From positions 347,894 through 411,893 of the forward strand of contig VCMS01000025.1 in assembly GCA_022539475.1 (NCBI GenBank): a DNA stretch of 64,000 nt. Direction: 5' to 3'. This DNA comes from Gracilaria domingensis (lineage: Eukaryota; Rhodophyta; Florideophyceae; Gracilariales; Gracilariaceae). The notes below the pieces were generated by a model. The model saw only the letters and a program-made list of their open reading frames with translations. It was not told the DNA's origin and searched no databases. Positions 9,250 to 20,016 of the stretch are shown piece by piece; the stretch's first letter is position 1; each line of letters begins with the position of its first letter. The position numbers and the translations under genes are program-made.

Positions 9250-9839
9250 GAGTGTGGGTATACGAATGAGAAGGATGTGATTGATGTTCACAAGGTGTTT
9301 CGTAGTATAAAAAGAGTCTAAGAACGACCATATACATGTATTGTAGTACTGTTGTAAAACGTTACTACGACGAGAAGCTTTTGCATCGATTTGCTGTAAA
9401 GAAAGGATGATTTAGTCATAAATTATATGTACGGGTTCAAGTGGGTAAAGAAAACTATGAATATCTTCACCATGAGCTTAGAAATCAAGAAGAGTAAAAC
9501 AACCTCCATTAGAGGTTGAAACCCATAAAATGTTTACCTTACTTTATACGGGTGCCCCAAGTATTGCAAAGGCTTAGTTCTTCAGAAATATCACAATTTT
9601 GTACTTGTTTTGTTACTAGTATCGTGCACTTTAATGATGTGGAATGACCCTTTTCCATCTAGCAAAAACTTAGCCAGGTATTAGTGATAAGGGATGTAGG
9701 ATGTAAAAGGGCAAATTTGAACCACAGAAAGACGAACAATAAAAGTAATGTAATAGGAACAGGTCATTTGGATAAAGTAACTTTTATGTTTAACTATCTG
9801 TAAAAGGTTTACAACACCGAAAAGTCATGTGTTCTAACC
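9250..9839. other. Intergenic, no gene seen
   Basis: AT-leaning sequence with a possible TATA element (GTATAAAAAG near 9305) for the minus-strand HAD gene. I found no coding-like frame or RNA structure. Confidence 0.5.
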
Positions 9840-10742
9840 TCAAAGCTGGGGGAATGGGGAGGGGGATAACTTTTCCTTAACAACGTTGACGTAGTTTGTA
9901 TGAAAAGGAGCGGAGTCACCGCCTACGATGTTTCTTTCTTGGCGGGAAAAGTCGTAGAAGTACGCGTTCCTAAACTAAAAGTCGGAGAAAGAAGTAGGGA
10001 AGCCAACGAGAGTTTTCCCATATGCAAGAAGTCGCCCAACGGTCTCTTCCAGGTTGAAAGTACTACCTGTTTTAAGCGAAACTATCTTCAACAGCTCTCT
10101 CATTATTGTGAGCACAACCGTACTGCACTCCGTAGCGACTACGTCCATAGGAATGAAACCTCTTGAGGCCCCGACGATGTTGAACGCTGATAGCCACACG
10201 AGCTTCTCATAATAGCTTACGAGAAATGTGCCTTCGTCGACAACCCCGCAAGTGAGACCCATAGACCTAAACCTGTCTGCAACGTTGGAGGCCCACTTTC
10301 CTGTTGCGACAGTGAGACCATCCGGACTTTCAGGAGTGACACCATCCTGCGGAGCTGCGTTTCTTGAGGGGACACCAACGTATAGGACAACTTTTGAACA
10401 TTTGTCCACACCGAGCTTCGAAAGCAATGGTATGATGTCTCCATTCTGGAAGAAAACGAGATTCTCTCTGAGCGAATAAGGGCAAGCCTGAATTACGGTC
10501 TCCAGGGTGTTCGTTCTTCCACAAACTAGTATCGGTACATCAGAAAGATGAGAGGTAGCAGCCATGCTGCAGAATTCGTGTGCGGAAATGACCGTATCTT
10601 CTTCGTTTGCCAGCATGGTACCTATACGCCCCCTTCCAACAATAACGGCCCGAGTCCTTCGGGTGGGAGATGAGGCCTGAGGGACGTCAGAGTATCTGGG
10701 ACTCGGAGGCGGAGTCGGAAGCATGTCGGACTGGGAGCTCAT
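9840..10742 (-). pseudogene. Ketopantoate-reductase-like (ApbA/PanE family) oxidoreductase with in-frame TAG
   Basis: Start ATG at 10740-10742. After a Ser/Pro-rich leader, residues 32-43 read AVIVGRGRIGTML, a Rossmann dinucleotide-binding start. Later segments such as YEKLVWLSAFNIVGASRG fit the C-terminal helical domain of 2-dehydropantoate 2-reductase relatives found in plants and algae. At GFPTSFSDF the frame meets TAG (9975-9977), but the same frame continues after it with FRNAYFYDFSRQ and PFHTNYV, the conserved xWRNGYFY...HT ending of the family, to a TGA at 9840-9842. So the gene is either truncated by a nonsense mutation (255 aa of about 300) or the stop is read through. A sequencing error is also possible. 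The reaction of the family is NAD(P)H-dependent reduction of a 2-oxo acid; the substrate is not certain. Confidence 0.65.
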
Positions 10743-11109
10743 TGCAAGTGTTGGAGTGTTTTTGTGTGACGATAAAAATGGAAGATGGGGCGGAGAACTG
10801 CTGGGGTAAAGAGTGATAATTAAGTACAAACGGTTGGGAAGCGCAGAACGGGAACATGGTTCACTTTGTGAAAGTGAGCGAAATGTATGATATGTGATTG
10901 TACTGAATGAATGATAGGGCTTGTATGAGACGAAAAGCCACAAAGTGTGATGATGTTTTATGAAAAGTAGGTGGAAGAGTAGAAAGTGTACAATGAATGA
11001 AACTGATTTTGAACCTGAGTTGTAAAGTAGTTGTAACGTACGAGTTACGGGAAGCTTGAATCCAGGATGAAAGGAGCCATTTTGGCTTCATACATGACGT
11101 GAACGGGTT
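10743..11109. other. Upstream region of the reductase-like gene, no further gene seen
   Basis: The minus-strand frame stays open above the chosen ATG but is Ser/Pro/Tyr-rich and probably 5' untranslated. No other coding signal found. Confidence 0.4.
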
Positions 11110-11281
11110 CTATAGTTTCACAACAGGCGGTCCAACGGTAAGGTTCGCCACAAAATGACCATCCATTACATCTATATGCAGCCACTCCGCTCCAGCCTCT
11201 TCCATTGCACTCGGTTCATCTGAAAGGCGAGCAAAGTCTGAAGCCAAAATTGATGGCGCTATAACTAAACGATAATCCCTA
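11110..11281 (-). pseudogene. Fragment of ribulose-phosphate 3-epimerase (N-terminal ~50 residues)
   Basis: The minus-strand frame reads [14 protein letters not shown], then [18 protein letters not shown], then [10 protein letters not shown], followed by a stop at 11110-11112. This is the first beta-alpha unit and second strand of ribulose-phosphate 3-epimerase, including the metal-ligand HIDVMDG motif. The rest of the enzyme (the HLM and GxGGQ regions) was not found downstream before the next gene, nor an ATG upstream. It may be a relic of a duplication, or a lone exon whose neighbours are lost. Too short to function alone. Confidence 0.7.
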
Positions 11282-11829
11282 CTGTTTTTGGACTGTCATC
11301 TGATGGTATCAGATCCAATATATCCCCAATGGACGCTGAGAGGGAGGATGAACTACTCTACGCGCTATCATTGTTACCCATCCGGTGTCGAGTGGTGACA
11401 TATTCTTTTTTTGTCACAACCCACACAGGATGTGACGGAAGAAGAAGATGCCCTCAGTGGAGACAGAGGGTGAGCTACTCTAAGTAGAATCACTAGTCCC
11501 TAGCTTGCCTCCACTGGCAATATCTTCCTGTTTTGCTACAACCATCGAGTGAGGTTGTGGCGGAAGAGAAAAATATTGCGGGTCGAGGCGAGGTGGGTGG
11601 GGACTATGTGAGCGCGAAAGAGGGGACAGAGGGGTGGCGCTTAAATAGTGGAAGGTGCGGAGGTGTACAGTAGATGTTTTGGCGAGAAATGGGATGAGGG
11701 AAACAGGGACAATCATGGTGCTGGATATAGCCCGTGTGGTTGGACAGTGGGGGTGGACAGCACAGTTTAGCTAGATTGCACTGTATCGCAGCGGAAACTT
11801 CGATCCAACTACTACTTCTTCTTCTGAAG
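11282..11829. other. Intergenic, low-complexity GA-rich sequence
   Basis: No gene seen. Short similar purine-rich segments occur around 11390-11480 and 11510-11600. A CTTAAATAG element near 11640 could serve the downstream plus-strand gene. Confidence 0.4.
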
Positions 11830-12759
11830 ATGTCGAACGGATACGTGAAGGATGAGGAGCTGTGGGCGCTGTTGGAGGGGAAGGAGGTACCGCCGACGCC
11901 GTCACCAAAGCGGGAAGAGGACGGGATTACGGTGGCTGGTCGGATGTCGCAGAAGAACGAAGTGGCCGATGAAGGAAAGAAGTGTGAGGCGAGGAGAGGG
12001 GATGGTGATGAGGTGGAGAAGGGTGTAGAATTGGAGGTGGAGGGGGTCGCAATGGAGAGAAGGGGTGCGGTGCATCTGAGTCAGTTAGAGGTTGGAGACC
12101 AGATAGAGAGTGGGGGCGGAGAGGGTGACAGGGAGATGCGGTTTGTGGGGGAGATGAAGGCGAGGGTGGGGATGTTAGGGTTGGTGATGAAGGAGCAACT
12201 GGACGATGGAGTTGTGGAGATTGTAACGGAAATGGGCGGTGTGGTGCTGAGTGGTGGTGGTAGTGCTGTTTCGGTTGAGGCGATTTCGAGCCTGCGGAAT
12301 TCGTTGTCGGTATTGGGAGTGGAGATCAGAGATCATGTGTATGGGATAGTGGAGTGTGCGAGAAGGGAGGTTGGAAAGTTGCGGAAGGAGAATAGGGTTC
12401 TGAACGAGAGATTGGACATGCTGGAGAAGGAGGTGAAGCAGCTGGGCAAGAGGAAAAGATTGGTGGAAGAGGAGACGGTGAAAGGAGGTGTGGAGGGAAA
12501 GACGGAGAAGGGAAGTGTGGGAAGGGTGGTGGTGCAGAAGGGGTTCCCTGTGACACCGAAGACAAAGGGTGGTGGGGTTGGGGATGGGAAGAGCCGTCAG
12601 AAGAAGAGGCGTAAGGAGATGAAGAAGGTGGTGGAGGAGGTGCCGCGGGAGGGAGTCGGAGCTCCGGTGGTGACTGGGTTTAGAAGTACGGCGGAGGTAG
12701 CGCGGACTGCGAAGGGGATTCTGAGGGGACAGGAGGAGAGAAGGATGGGAGGGATTTGA
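11830..12759 (+). CDS. Coiled-coil, basic-tailed protein of unknown function (309 aa)
   Basis: The start is taken at ATG 11830 (MSNGYVKDEELWALLEG); the frame is open further upstream but without another plausible ATG. Composition is rich in Glu, Gly and Val, with very strong GA-rich codon bias. Residues ~190-240 form a heptad-like coiled coil (KLRKENRVLNERLDMLEKEV), followed by basic stretches (GKRKR, RQKKRRKEMKK) that could be nuclear signals. I recognise no domain. The opposite-strand frame over the same DNA is a shadow of the purine bias. Confidence 0.45.
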   Translation: MSNGYVKDEELWALLEGKEVPPTPSPKREEDGITVAGRMSQKNEVADEGKKCEARRGDGDEVEKGVELEVEGVAMERRGAVHLSQLEVGDQIESGGGEGDREMRFVGEMKARVGMLGLVMKEQLDDGVVEIVTEMGGVVLSGGGSAVSVEAISSLRNSLSVLGVEIRDHVYGIVECARREVGKLRKENRVLNERLDMLEKEVKQLGKRKRLVEEETVKGGVEGKTEKGSVGRVVVQKGFPVTPKTKGGGVGDGKSRQKKRRKEMKKVVEEVPREGVGAPVVTGFRSTAEVARTAKGILRGQEERRMGGI

Positions 12760-13237
12760 AGCCGTTTTGGGGCGAGGCGGGTATACGAGAAGGAGGAGAG
12801 TTGTCCACCTGACTTCTACAAAATGACGTTTGCGGAGACGGAGAGAGAGGATGCGAACGCGTGATGGGCGAGAAATGGGTAAATAGCGGGGATGGTGTGG
12901 ACTGGGAAGAAGTGATGGGATGATTGAGGTGGGATGAGTTGCGATTAACATTGCAACATGGGAGAAAATGGAAACGCAAACTAGCACGAGTGCAGTTTTG
13001 AGAGAGGGTCGCGGAAAAGAGTGAATGGGGTGGTGCGGCGAAGTAGAACCTCTACAAAAACTAGGGGACCCAAGAACTAAACTGCGCCAAATGGAATTTA
13101 TTATTCCAAAATTTCTTAATTTTTTGAGTGCCAGCCTCTGCCACCCCCTCGCGCTCCCCAAAGCCCCAAAACTAGCTTAGTTTCCAAAGCGAACAGACTA
13201 TATTCCACTTTGCAGAAAACGGACGATAGACAATTAA
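12760..13237. other. Spacer between coiled-coil gene and DIRS-like element
   Basis: GA-rich, then AT-rich near 13090-13120. It probably contains the 5' end of the retroelement, but I could not find a left copy of its 3' repeats. Confidence 0.4.
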
Positions 13238-14368
13238 GTGTCTCAGACGTTCTCCGATGTTGCACAACTTGCAGATGATCAGCTCGAAACCCTTATTATG
13301 GCAGCTCAAGCATCTTCTAAAGCCAACATTGACAATCCGGCTAACCGCAGTGACGAACGCATTGCTTTGCTAACGATTCAGATTTATCTTCAAAACAAAT
13401 TGTACAACGATACGACCTGTGAGCAAGCTTTGCAGAAAATATTACAATATTCTGTGAACGAACTACAGCACCTTTCTGAATCCAGCCCGGACCTTCTGCT
13501 GCATCTTATGCAGAAAAGCAAGCAATATGATCCCACTCTTCCTGATTTCAATCCGGAAGCGTCAGCAAAGGATCTTTTGCTCACAGTACTGTATTGGAAA
13601 ATCTATGCCCCACAGCATCAGCACACCGCATCTCCTGCAGCTGTTCTTGCAGCAGACTCTCTGCCACCCAACATAAACAATGCAGATCAAACCACTCTGA
13701 ACAAACTTACCGCGCTCGAAAATTACCTTGCGAACTCCGAAGACCATCAAACCCCTCCTCACAAGAAGTACCGACTCAAAATCGGTGGAATACCAATTGT
13801 AGACAAAGACGGGAAGGACACAAACAATCTGCCCGTCAATCTTGGAGAATATCCCGGGAAAGCATCGTCCCTCCCAACTCTGACTCTCATAGGGATTCTG
13901 GGAGGGCAAATTTTGCAAGCGCTTCTTCGAAGAGGTGTGAATTTGGTGCTTTCTATTGCGAAGATCGAATGGACTCGCGGCGCCAACAACGAAGTAATGG
14001 CATCAGAGGCAGAGGTATGCACACTGGCAAGAGTCCTACACTTCGCGCTGCTTCAGTATCCTTCAATGCAGGAAGCATTAGAGAATTGTATCTGGATGGA
14101 GGTCGCCCTGCGACGACTCTACGCCCTCATATTCGTCGAATCCTCAATTCGAACACGAAATGCCTCTCGAGCCCAAGCTTGGCGCGTGGAAATTCTGATT
14201 CTGGAAGCCTATCCCTCGACAACATCTCTTCTTCCAGACATAGAAAATCGGCTCAACAGCCAGTTCGCGTCCCGGGTGAAAACCATAAACGCCTTCAAAT
14301 CGACGAGAAACAAAAGCCACGGGCAGCGATCGCCAAACCGAAGACCACCAAATCCACATCAAAACTAA
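13238..14368 (+). CDS. Gag-like ORF of the DIRS-like element (about 376 aa)
   Basis: Long open frame beginning after a TAA; its first codon is GTG, so the true start is uncertain. The product is helical and Leu/Ala-rich, ends in a basic Arg/Pro/Asn tail and has no zinc knuckle. The gag role is inferred from its position before the reverse transcriptase. Overlapping frames in the same stretch are shadows. Confidence 0.5.
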   Translation: MSQTFSDVAQLADDQLETLIMAAQASSKANIDNPANRSDERIALLTIQIYLQNKLYNDTTCEQALQKILQYSVNELQHLSESSPDLLLHLMQKSKQYDPTLPDFNPEASAKDLLLTVLYWKIYAPQHQHTASPAAVLAADSLPPNINNADQTTLNKLTALENYLANSEDHQTPPHKKYRLKIGGIPIVDKDGKDTNNLPVNLGEYPGKASSLPTLTLIGILGGQILQALLRRGVNLVLSIAKIEWTRGANNEVMASEAEVCTLARVLHFALLQYPSMQEALENCIWMEVALRRLYALIFVESSIRTRNASRAQAWRVEILILEAYPSTTSLLPDIENRLNSQFASRVKTINAFKSTRNKSHGQRSPNRRPPNPHQN

Positions 14369-14399
14369 GATATAAGCAGCCTCGTTTAGAGAAAAGATC

Positions 14400-16491
14400 T
14401 CGCACAATCCCCCTCCCCAACCTCTCTTCCGTCACAGGCAGTACCGAAAATGTCATAGGCTCGATGAGAGACAACCTGAATGTCCTGTACAGCAGCCCTT
14501 GCCCGCCCTCCAGAGACAACTTACCCTCCGCTTCCAAGCGTGTCTCTCTCTCTCTCAGTGCAAGAGTTACATGCTGGCTTAAATATCTCGAAAAAGAAGT
14601 TAGACGAAGCTAGTCTAGAAACAATGAAGCGTCTCAACCGGCTACCGAACACTGTAATATTGCACCATCCTGGAAAAGCATCTTCAGAGATTTTCTTTCT
14701 TCCACGAAAAATCTGGGCATCGAAAGAGGATCTTTCACAACACTAGTCGCCAAGCGCATCGACCTTCCAGATGCCAGCGAATCTCGAGGCAGTACCTCAC
14801 GGTCAGCACTGCTTCCCATGTTACAAGAGGCTATATTCTCGTGGAAGGAATTTCTCCGTCTCACCGAAGCGCGTGAAAAGCCGCTGGAGAACACCAGAAG
14901 AGACAGAGATCATGGCTGTGAAAACGAATACAGTTCTGTGCTTCTTAAGGCACACAAGGCGAACATGTTAGCTTGGTCCGTGGTTGACAAAGAAGACCCA
15001 ACATACCGATCCCTGGCTGACACCCTAACCATGTTCTCCTTTGCAGTCACAAAAGATGCAGAACGAGACAGGTTAATCAGCTGGCCAAGAGTACAGAATG
15101 AAATTCTACCAGAGCCGCCATACACCGAGCTCCCCTGTCCGGACATGTTCTGGTGGTACGAAATGGGAGCTGGAAATCTTCGCTCCTTCTACTTCGATAT
15201 TCAATACATGTTCCATAACATACGGCTCCCGACAGAAATGGCAAAGATCTTCCCTCTACAAGCCCTACCCATCTCCAAGCTTCTAGCGGAACTCAAAAGA
15301 CTTCTTTCTAAAGTCATAATGCTTTGCAGCAACGAATCTACCCTGTTGCGTCCACTGCAACAAACTCAACGCATGGGATACAAATGGGCGGTTCACATCG
15401 CCCATAACATAGCAAACTCCATAATCAATCATGCCTTCAACCTCTTTCGGCACCACCCCCACTGCGAACGAGACCCTCAACTCCTACATCTCTCAAGAGG
15501 CCCAAACATCACCTACTACAACACGGGAGACGCAATGCGGCTGCATATAATCGACGACATTAACTTCATCTTCAAAGATTGGGAGGCATACGAAATTCGC
15601 ACCTTTCAACGGATCTGCTATTCAAGATTCCACTCCCACGAGCTCCCGATAAAGGCGAGTAAGTCCTCCCCTCTCGGCTCTCTTTGTAGCACTATCATGC
15701 CATTCATCGGATGTAAAATTGAGCTTCAGCAAAGAACCGCTTTTCGTGATCCTCAAAAGTCGAATGCCATTCCGCAAAGGATTCTATCTATTTCCAACCC
15801 TATTGATCTTACTTCGAAAACGGCAGGAGCCCTCACCAACAAACTGGCATGGGCTGCCTTAGGGAACCGGCCTCTCCTCGCCGTCTTACTTAATACTTAC
15901 CGCTTCATCGAAGCATGCAAACAAGGTCGCTCGTCTGCCGTACTCTAAACGCGCGCTCATGCCAAACTTACAAGGCTTCCACAGCTTCTCCCGCTCTCCT
16001 TCGTGAACATGAACACTCCATTCACCCACATTGTTCTTTGTTTTGACGCCTTGCTCGACGCCGGCCCCCTCATATATCACGAATCAGACCATGCAGAGCT
16101 CTCGCAGTTCGCGCTATGCTTGTCTAAAGAATCACCTGCAATGCAGTCCGTTCTGGTTCAGCGGTTCGTACAGCAGCGACCTTGGAAAACTGCCTTTGTC
16201 CACAGATGGGACAAACCAGATCACATCAATATTCTGGAAGCCACGACAGCGTATCTAAGCCTGGAATGGCTAGCCTCGCGGAAAGCCCAGCACTGTCGGG
16301 TGATTATTTTGGCAAACTCAATGGTTACAATCCAGGCCCTCAAAAAAGAGAGATCATCCAGCCCGGCCCTCGCGCTACCATGTCGACGATTCGGTGCGGT
16401 CTCTCTCACGCACGACCTTCACCCGCTTTTCTTCTATATACCATCCCCCTTAAATCCGGCAGACTCCTCATCCCGCACATATCTCACTTAG
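14400..16491 (+). pseudogene. Reverse transcriptase-RNase H of the DIRS-like element, two in-frame stops
   Basis: The frame with codon starts at 14614, 14818 and 16003 is continuous apart from TAG at 14611-14613 and TAA at 15946-15948. RT motif A appears as SFYFDIQYMFHNIRLP, motif B as MGYKWAVHIAHNIANS, and motif C as HIIDDINFIF (catalytic DD). RNase H follows: FTHIVLCFDALLDAG, then HINILEATTAYLSLEWLA, NSMVTIQALKKERSSS and YIPSPLNPADSSSR, the pattern typical of DIRS/PAT RNase H. The catalytic motifs survive but the stops would prevent a full-length enzyme unless suppressed. The 5' boundary of this ORF is not clear. Confidence 0.7.
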
Positions 16492-16699
16492 AAAAGCACA
16501 GTGAGGCAGGCACTGCATTAACAACCTGCACGAAAATGACTGTGCACCTTACACTCTCCGGCCAGCTTTTCGCCAAGATTCAGAAGGAGCGAAACAAACT
16601 TGGTCCAGGCAGTCGCACAGTCGTCACACCTTCCGGCGAATCTTTTTACAGGATAAGCAAGGCTCGAACAGCCTCTCGAGTTTCCCAGATCGCCGCCTG

Positions 16700-17797
16700 T
16701 CGGACTGACACGAGGTCTAAACACGAGACTGAGAAACTCCGCCACTCGGACCGCCCGAGTCAGCACATTGATCAGTCTGACAGCTCGTCATCAAAGCACG
16801 GTGTTCCACGATCCAAATCCTCCATTGGTAAGGAAAGGATCTGCAGAAAGCCAGTCAATCTCCAGTTTTCCTTCGTGTCCTACTTGCGGAGGCACCCCCT
16901 GTTAAGAAACACATTGAAGCCAGTGACACGCAAGAGATACAACGACGGGCTGCACAGCTTTCAAAAAGTGCTTCCGACGATCCCCCCGACTATCACAGAA
17001 TTGGACGAGAAACTTTTGCACTTTATTGAGGAGTCCTTCAACAATTGCGAATCGAGAGGTGTAGAGCAAAAAATGTCCAACCTGGTCTGTGCTATACATA
17101 TAATCGTGCCAGCCACCAAGAAAAATCTTTGTCTTTCAACAAGGGCGTTAGACGGCTGGGACAACGCTAACCCATCCAAGTCCTCCATACCGCTCACAAA
17201 GCAGTTCGCGTACGCTATGGCGGGCTGGCTTTTAGCCCACAATAAATTCAAGGCCGCTGTCGCTTTTCTAGTATCATGGGGCGGCTACTTACGTGCCAGA
17301 GAAGTCTTGAACTTGACATGGGAGCTCGTCGCTCTACCGGGTGATCCTAGAGTTTCAACCTTTAATCAGAAAATGCAGGCGTGTGCTTCAAGGATAGAAA
17401 AACCGGACCATTTCAATTCGTAGCGTTGACCAAACCAGCACCAATCACCGTTCTCAAAGTTCTCCACAGCAGGTTTTACAATTCTGGAGCTGGATCCCAA
17501 AACTTTTTTCGTATGTCCCATACCACTTATGCTAAGAAAATTCAACAGGTCTGTCGAGAGCTCGGTATTGAAATTTACGGGATATCAACTCATTCCGCCC
17601 GAATTAGAGGCGTGCTACACGACTATATTAATGGAAAAACTGCAGAAACGATTGCCATAAATGGAAGATGTAAATCATTGTTCTCTCTCCGGGATTACCT
17701 CACAAATGAACGAGCCGGGATTATAAAGCTAAAAGTCAACGCCAAATCTAAACTATTACCAGAGAGATACGACAATCTAAATGCAATCCGCTCGTGA
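16700..17797 (+). pseudogene. Tyrosine recombinase of the DIRS-like element, frameshifted
   Basis: The N-terminal SAM-like part is in the frame ending at 17423 (TRKRYNDGLHSFQKVLP), followed by the first catalytic Arg in GGYLRAREVLNLTW. Near 17383 the frame changes and continues as CFKDRKTGPFQFVALTKP, then GISTHSARIRGVLHDY (His/Arg catalytic pair) and SLFSLRDYL (candidate nucleophile Tyr). The break falls inside the conserved beta-hairpin, so it is a real lesion or a read error, not a domain boundary. Family role: integration of a circular DNA intermediate. Confidence 0.7.
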
Positions 17798-17852
17798 AGC
17801 ATCAGGGCACGGCTGAACCTAGCTCAAGCTTTTCGTTTTCGAAACGGGTTGG

Positions 17853-18340
17853 GCAAGATTCTATCTGTTACTCACAGGTAAGCAGTGAACAATCTTCACT
17901 GTGATGCATCTTACTCAGTGCATCTGTCAGCCTGTAGGCTGACACTGCCTTTACCAAAAGTTTTAAAGAAAGTTTGAATTTTCTGGCCACGAAAAGTGTG
18001 CAGTAAAATGGCAATCGGAGGAACGAGAATGTAGTTTTTACAGCAATTACGCAAAGTGGACGGCGAAGATCACCTTATGAAGGATGCTCATCTCTCAGCT
18101 GACGTTCTTCTTGGACTCCGCTGTCACCGTCTTCTTCTGCGCTGCTCCTATTAAGATCTGCCATTTGATTACCCTCCCTCCTCTCCCATGCAAGATTCTA
18201 CCTGTTACTCACAGGTAAGCAGGTAACAATCTTCACTGTGATACATCTTACTCAGTGCACCTGTGAGCCTGTAGGCTGACATTGACTTCACCAAAAATTT
18301 CAAACAAAGTTTGAATGTTCTGGCCACGAAAAGTGTGCAG
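17853..18340. repeat. Direct repeat pair of ~151 bp (17853-18003 and 18190-18340)
   Basis: Both copies begin GCAAGATTCTA and end TGGCCACGAAAAGTGTGCAG, with high identity between. Each contains small inverted repeats (ACCTGTTACTCACAGGT; AGCCTGTAGGCTGA). The 186-bp spacer differs. They sit just past the recombinase stop, where DIRS-type elements keep internal complementary repeats, so they probably belong to that element. Confidence 0.8.
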
Positions 18341-19269
18341 AGGTAAGAACATGTAAAACATAGAAATAGCCTTACTTCTGCCTCGTAGTTAGAAAAGGAT
18401 GACTATAAAGAAGAGAAAGAGATAACTGTAGTTGTGCTACTGCATTCATCACCCGTTTTACTCTCCGTTGAGGTCCAGACGAAGAATTGGAATGTAGTTG
18501 GGCTCCAACTTTAGCACATTGACCGCTGTTAGAAAGAGGGGTTTGTTTCTAACTACTTCTTCTTAATCAAACACCCGCCCTTTTCTTGATGTCGTATCTA
18601 CAAAAGTCAATAAAGTAGTCAAATGGCTTTCGAGCCATGGAGAAGCCTTTTTTACTTCTTTCAAGCCTTAGACCTCTCAACAATCGTTCTTGCTACTTTA
18701 TCCGCCGCTCTACGAAAGCCAAACGCGTTTGGGGGCAGCAATGTCCGCTGAGATACTGATGAGGATGATGATGATGAACGCAATTTCTTTTATAGTTTTA
18801 CACGAGTCTAGAATGTGTGCTCGACTCGGGAGGTCGTTAAACTCGTCTGAGCGATTGGTCAGCTCGGTGGTCATTCTCATGGACCTAGGCGGCACGTCGC
18901 TAAAATGCCCTCGCTTAGCTGCACGAAAGCAGTAGATCACGAGCAGGTCATTGAAGTAAGACCCTACTGCAATTTCCCTGACTTTTCCATCTGAAGAGGG
19001 TCTTTCCAGGGATTTCTCGGACGGACTACACTAGGGTTGGCTGACGATGAAAGGCTACGGACCGGTTCTTCCACCTGGTTTCGCCGATGATATGAGGATC
19101 AAGTGGAAAGAACGTCGCTCATGGTTTCTTGAGTGGCCAATGTGGGGCATGGAGGGCGCCTTGTCGTGGTATAATCCTCTGCTGACGGTCTCTAGAGGAT
19201 GAATGAAGAGAGGAGTGGGAGAGAGAAGGCGATAACCGTCGATACCGAAACGCCCGCGGTCAAAAACAC
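18341..19269. other. Interval between the two retroelements
   Basis: No gene seen. It may include the 3' end and LTR of the minus-strand gypsy element, but I could not match it to a second copy upstream of gag. Confidence 0.4.
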
Positions 19270-20016
19270 TTAAGATATCTGAGATTTCTCGTTGTAGTCC
19301 AGTACGTGTAGTACGGCTACTTGTTTGTGGTCAGTGGTTGCGATGTAGAGGTATAATAGGTCGTTGGGTCTTGACCCGAGAAAGGAGGTAGCGTTATCGG
19401 AGACAATCGTGCGGGGATAGCCGAAGGGTGTGACGATCTCCGTTCTAATAAAGTTGACTACGTCGACTGCAGTAGATGTCCGAGTTGCCACTGCGATCGG
19501 CCAACCCGTGAGGTGCTCGACCCAAATGAGCAAGATTCGGTTTCTGTTCCTCGTCACCCTGAGGGGTCCGGCAAAATCAATTGAAAACGTGTGGAAGATA
19601 TCCGTCAGTGGGGCTCGTTGCCCCGCTCGGTAAGCAAGAAAAGACCCCATGAACTGGCGTCCATCACAACTCTTGACGTAGGTTGTGACATCAGAGCGAA
19701 TATTGGGGCACCAGAATCGATCAATGACGTGCGTTCTGGTCGCCCTGACATCCCAGTGTCCCACATCGTCATGAAATGTTTTCAAGAGTTTACGCCTTTC
19801 ATTGACGTTAGGAAGGAGTCGTAACCCGGACCCCATTCTGCGATACAACTGCCCATTCGATACCATGAACTTCTTAGAATTCCTTTTGATCACCCCTCTG
19901 AGGCTCGAGTTGGGCTCATCGACCGGAAGGTCACTCAAATATCGACCAATATTTGCATAATAAGGTTCGAGGCCTGAGAAAGCTCCGCATGTAGGGGAAG
20001 AAACAGTAGTCGCCAC
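19270..20016 (-). pseudogene. Truncated integrase of the gypsy element
   Basis: Contains a degraded H2C2 zinc finger (FHDDVGHWDV ... YVKSCDGRQF, where the last Cys is replaced) and the start of the catalytic core (FSIDFAGPL and IVSDNATSFLGS, the first two Asp of D,D-35-E). After the second Asp the sequence diverges to an unrelated tail and stops, so the Glu and the C-terminal domain are missing. It is in a different frame from the RT ORF, with a frameshift around 19975-20035. Confidence 0.8.

Larger units (their letters stand above)
13238..18340 (+). mobile_element. Decayed DIRS-like tyrosine-recombinase retroelement
   Basis: Three successive coding parts follow the DIRS plan: a gag-like ORF (13238-14368), a reverse transcriptase plus RNase H ORF (about 14400-16491) and a tyrosine recombinase (about 16700-17797). 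Two copies of a ~151-bp direct repeat lie just 3' of it (17853-18003, 18190-18340). It has no DDE integrase or protease motif and no visible LTRs, as expected for this order. Two in-frame stops in the RT/RNase H frame and a frameshift in the recombinase show that it is not intact. The left end is uncertain; 13238 is only the first coding base. Confidence 0.7.

Noticed and set aside
9975-9977. TAG as selenocysteine or pyrrolysine recoding
   Set aside because: TAG is not the selenocysteine codon, and nothing supports pyrrolysine in this type of organism; mutation or read error is simpler.
12175-13161. 328-codon minus-strand ORF opposite the coiled-coil gene
   Set aside because: Its Pro/Ser/His/Leu composition is the mirror of GA-rich coding on the plus strand.
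13594-14613. 339-codon ORF overlapping the gag-like frame
   Set aside because: Its first two thirds are a shadow of the gag-like frame; only the end may belong to the RT ORF.
17853-18340. CRISPR-like direct repeats
   Set aside because: Only two long copies, in a eukaryotic retroelement context.
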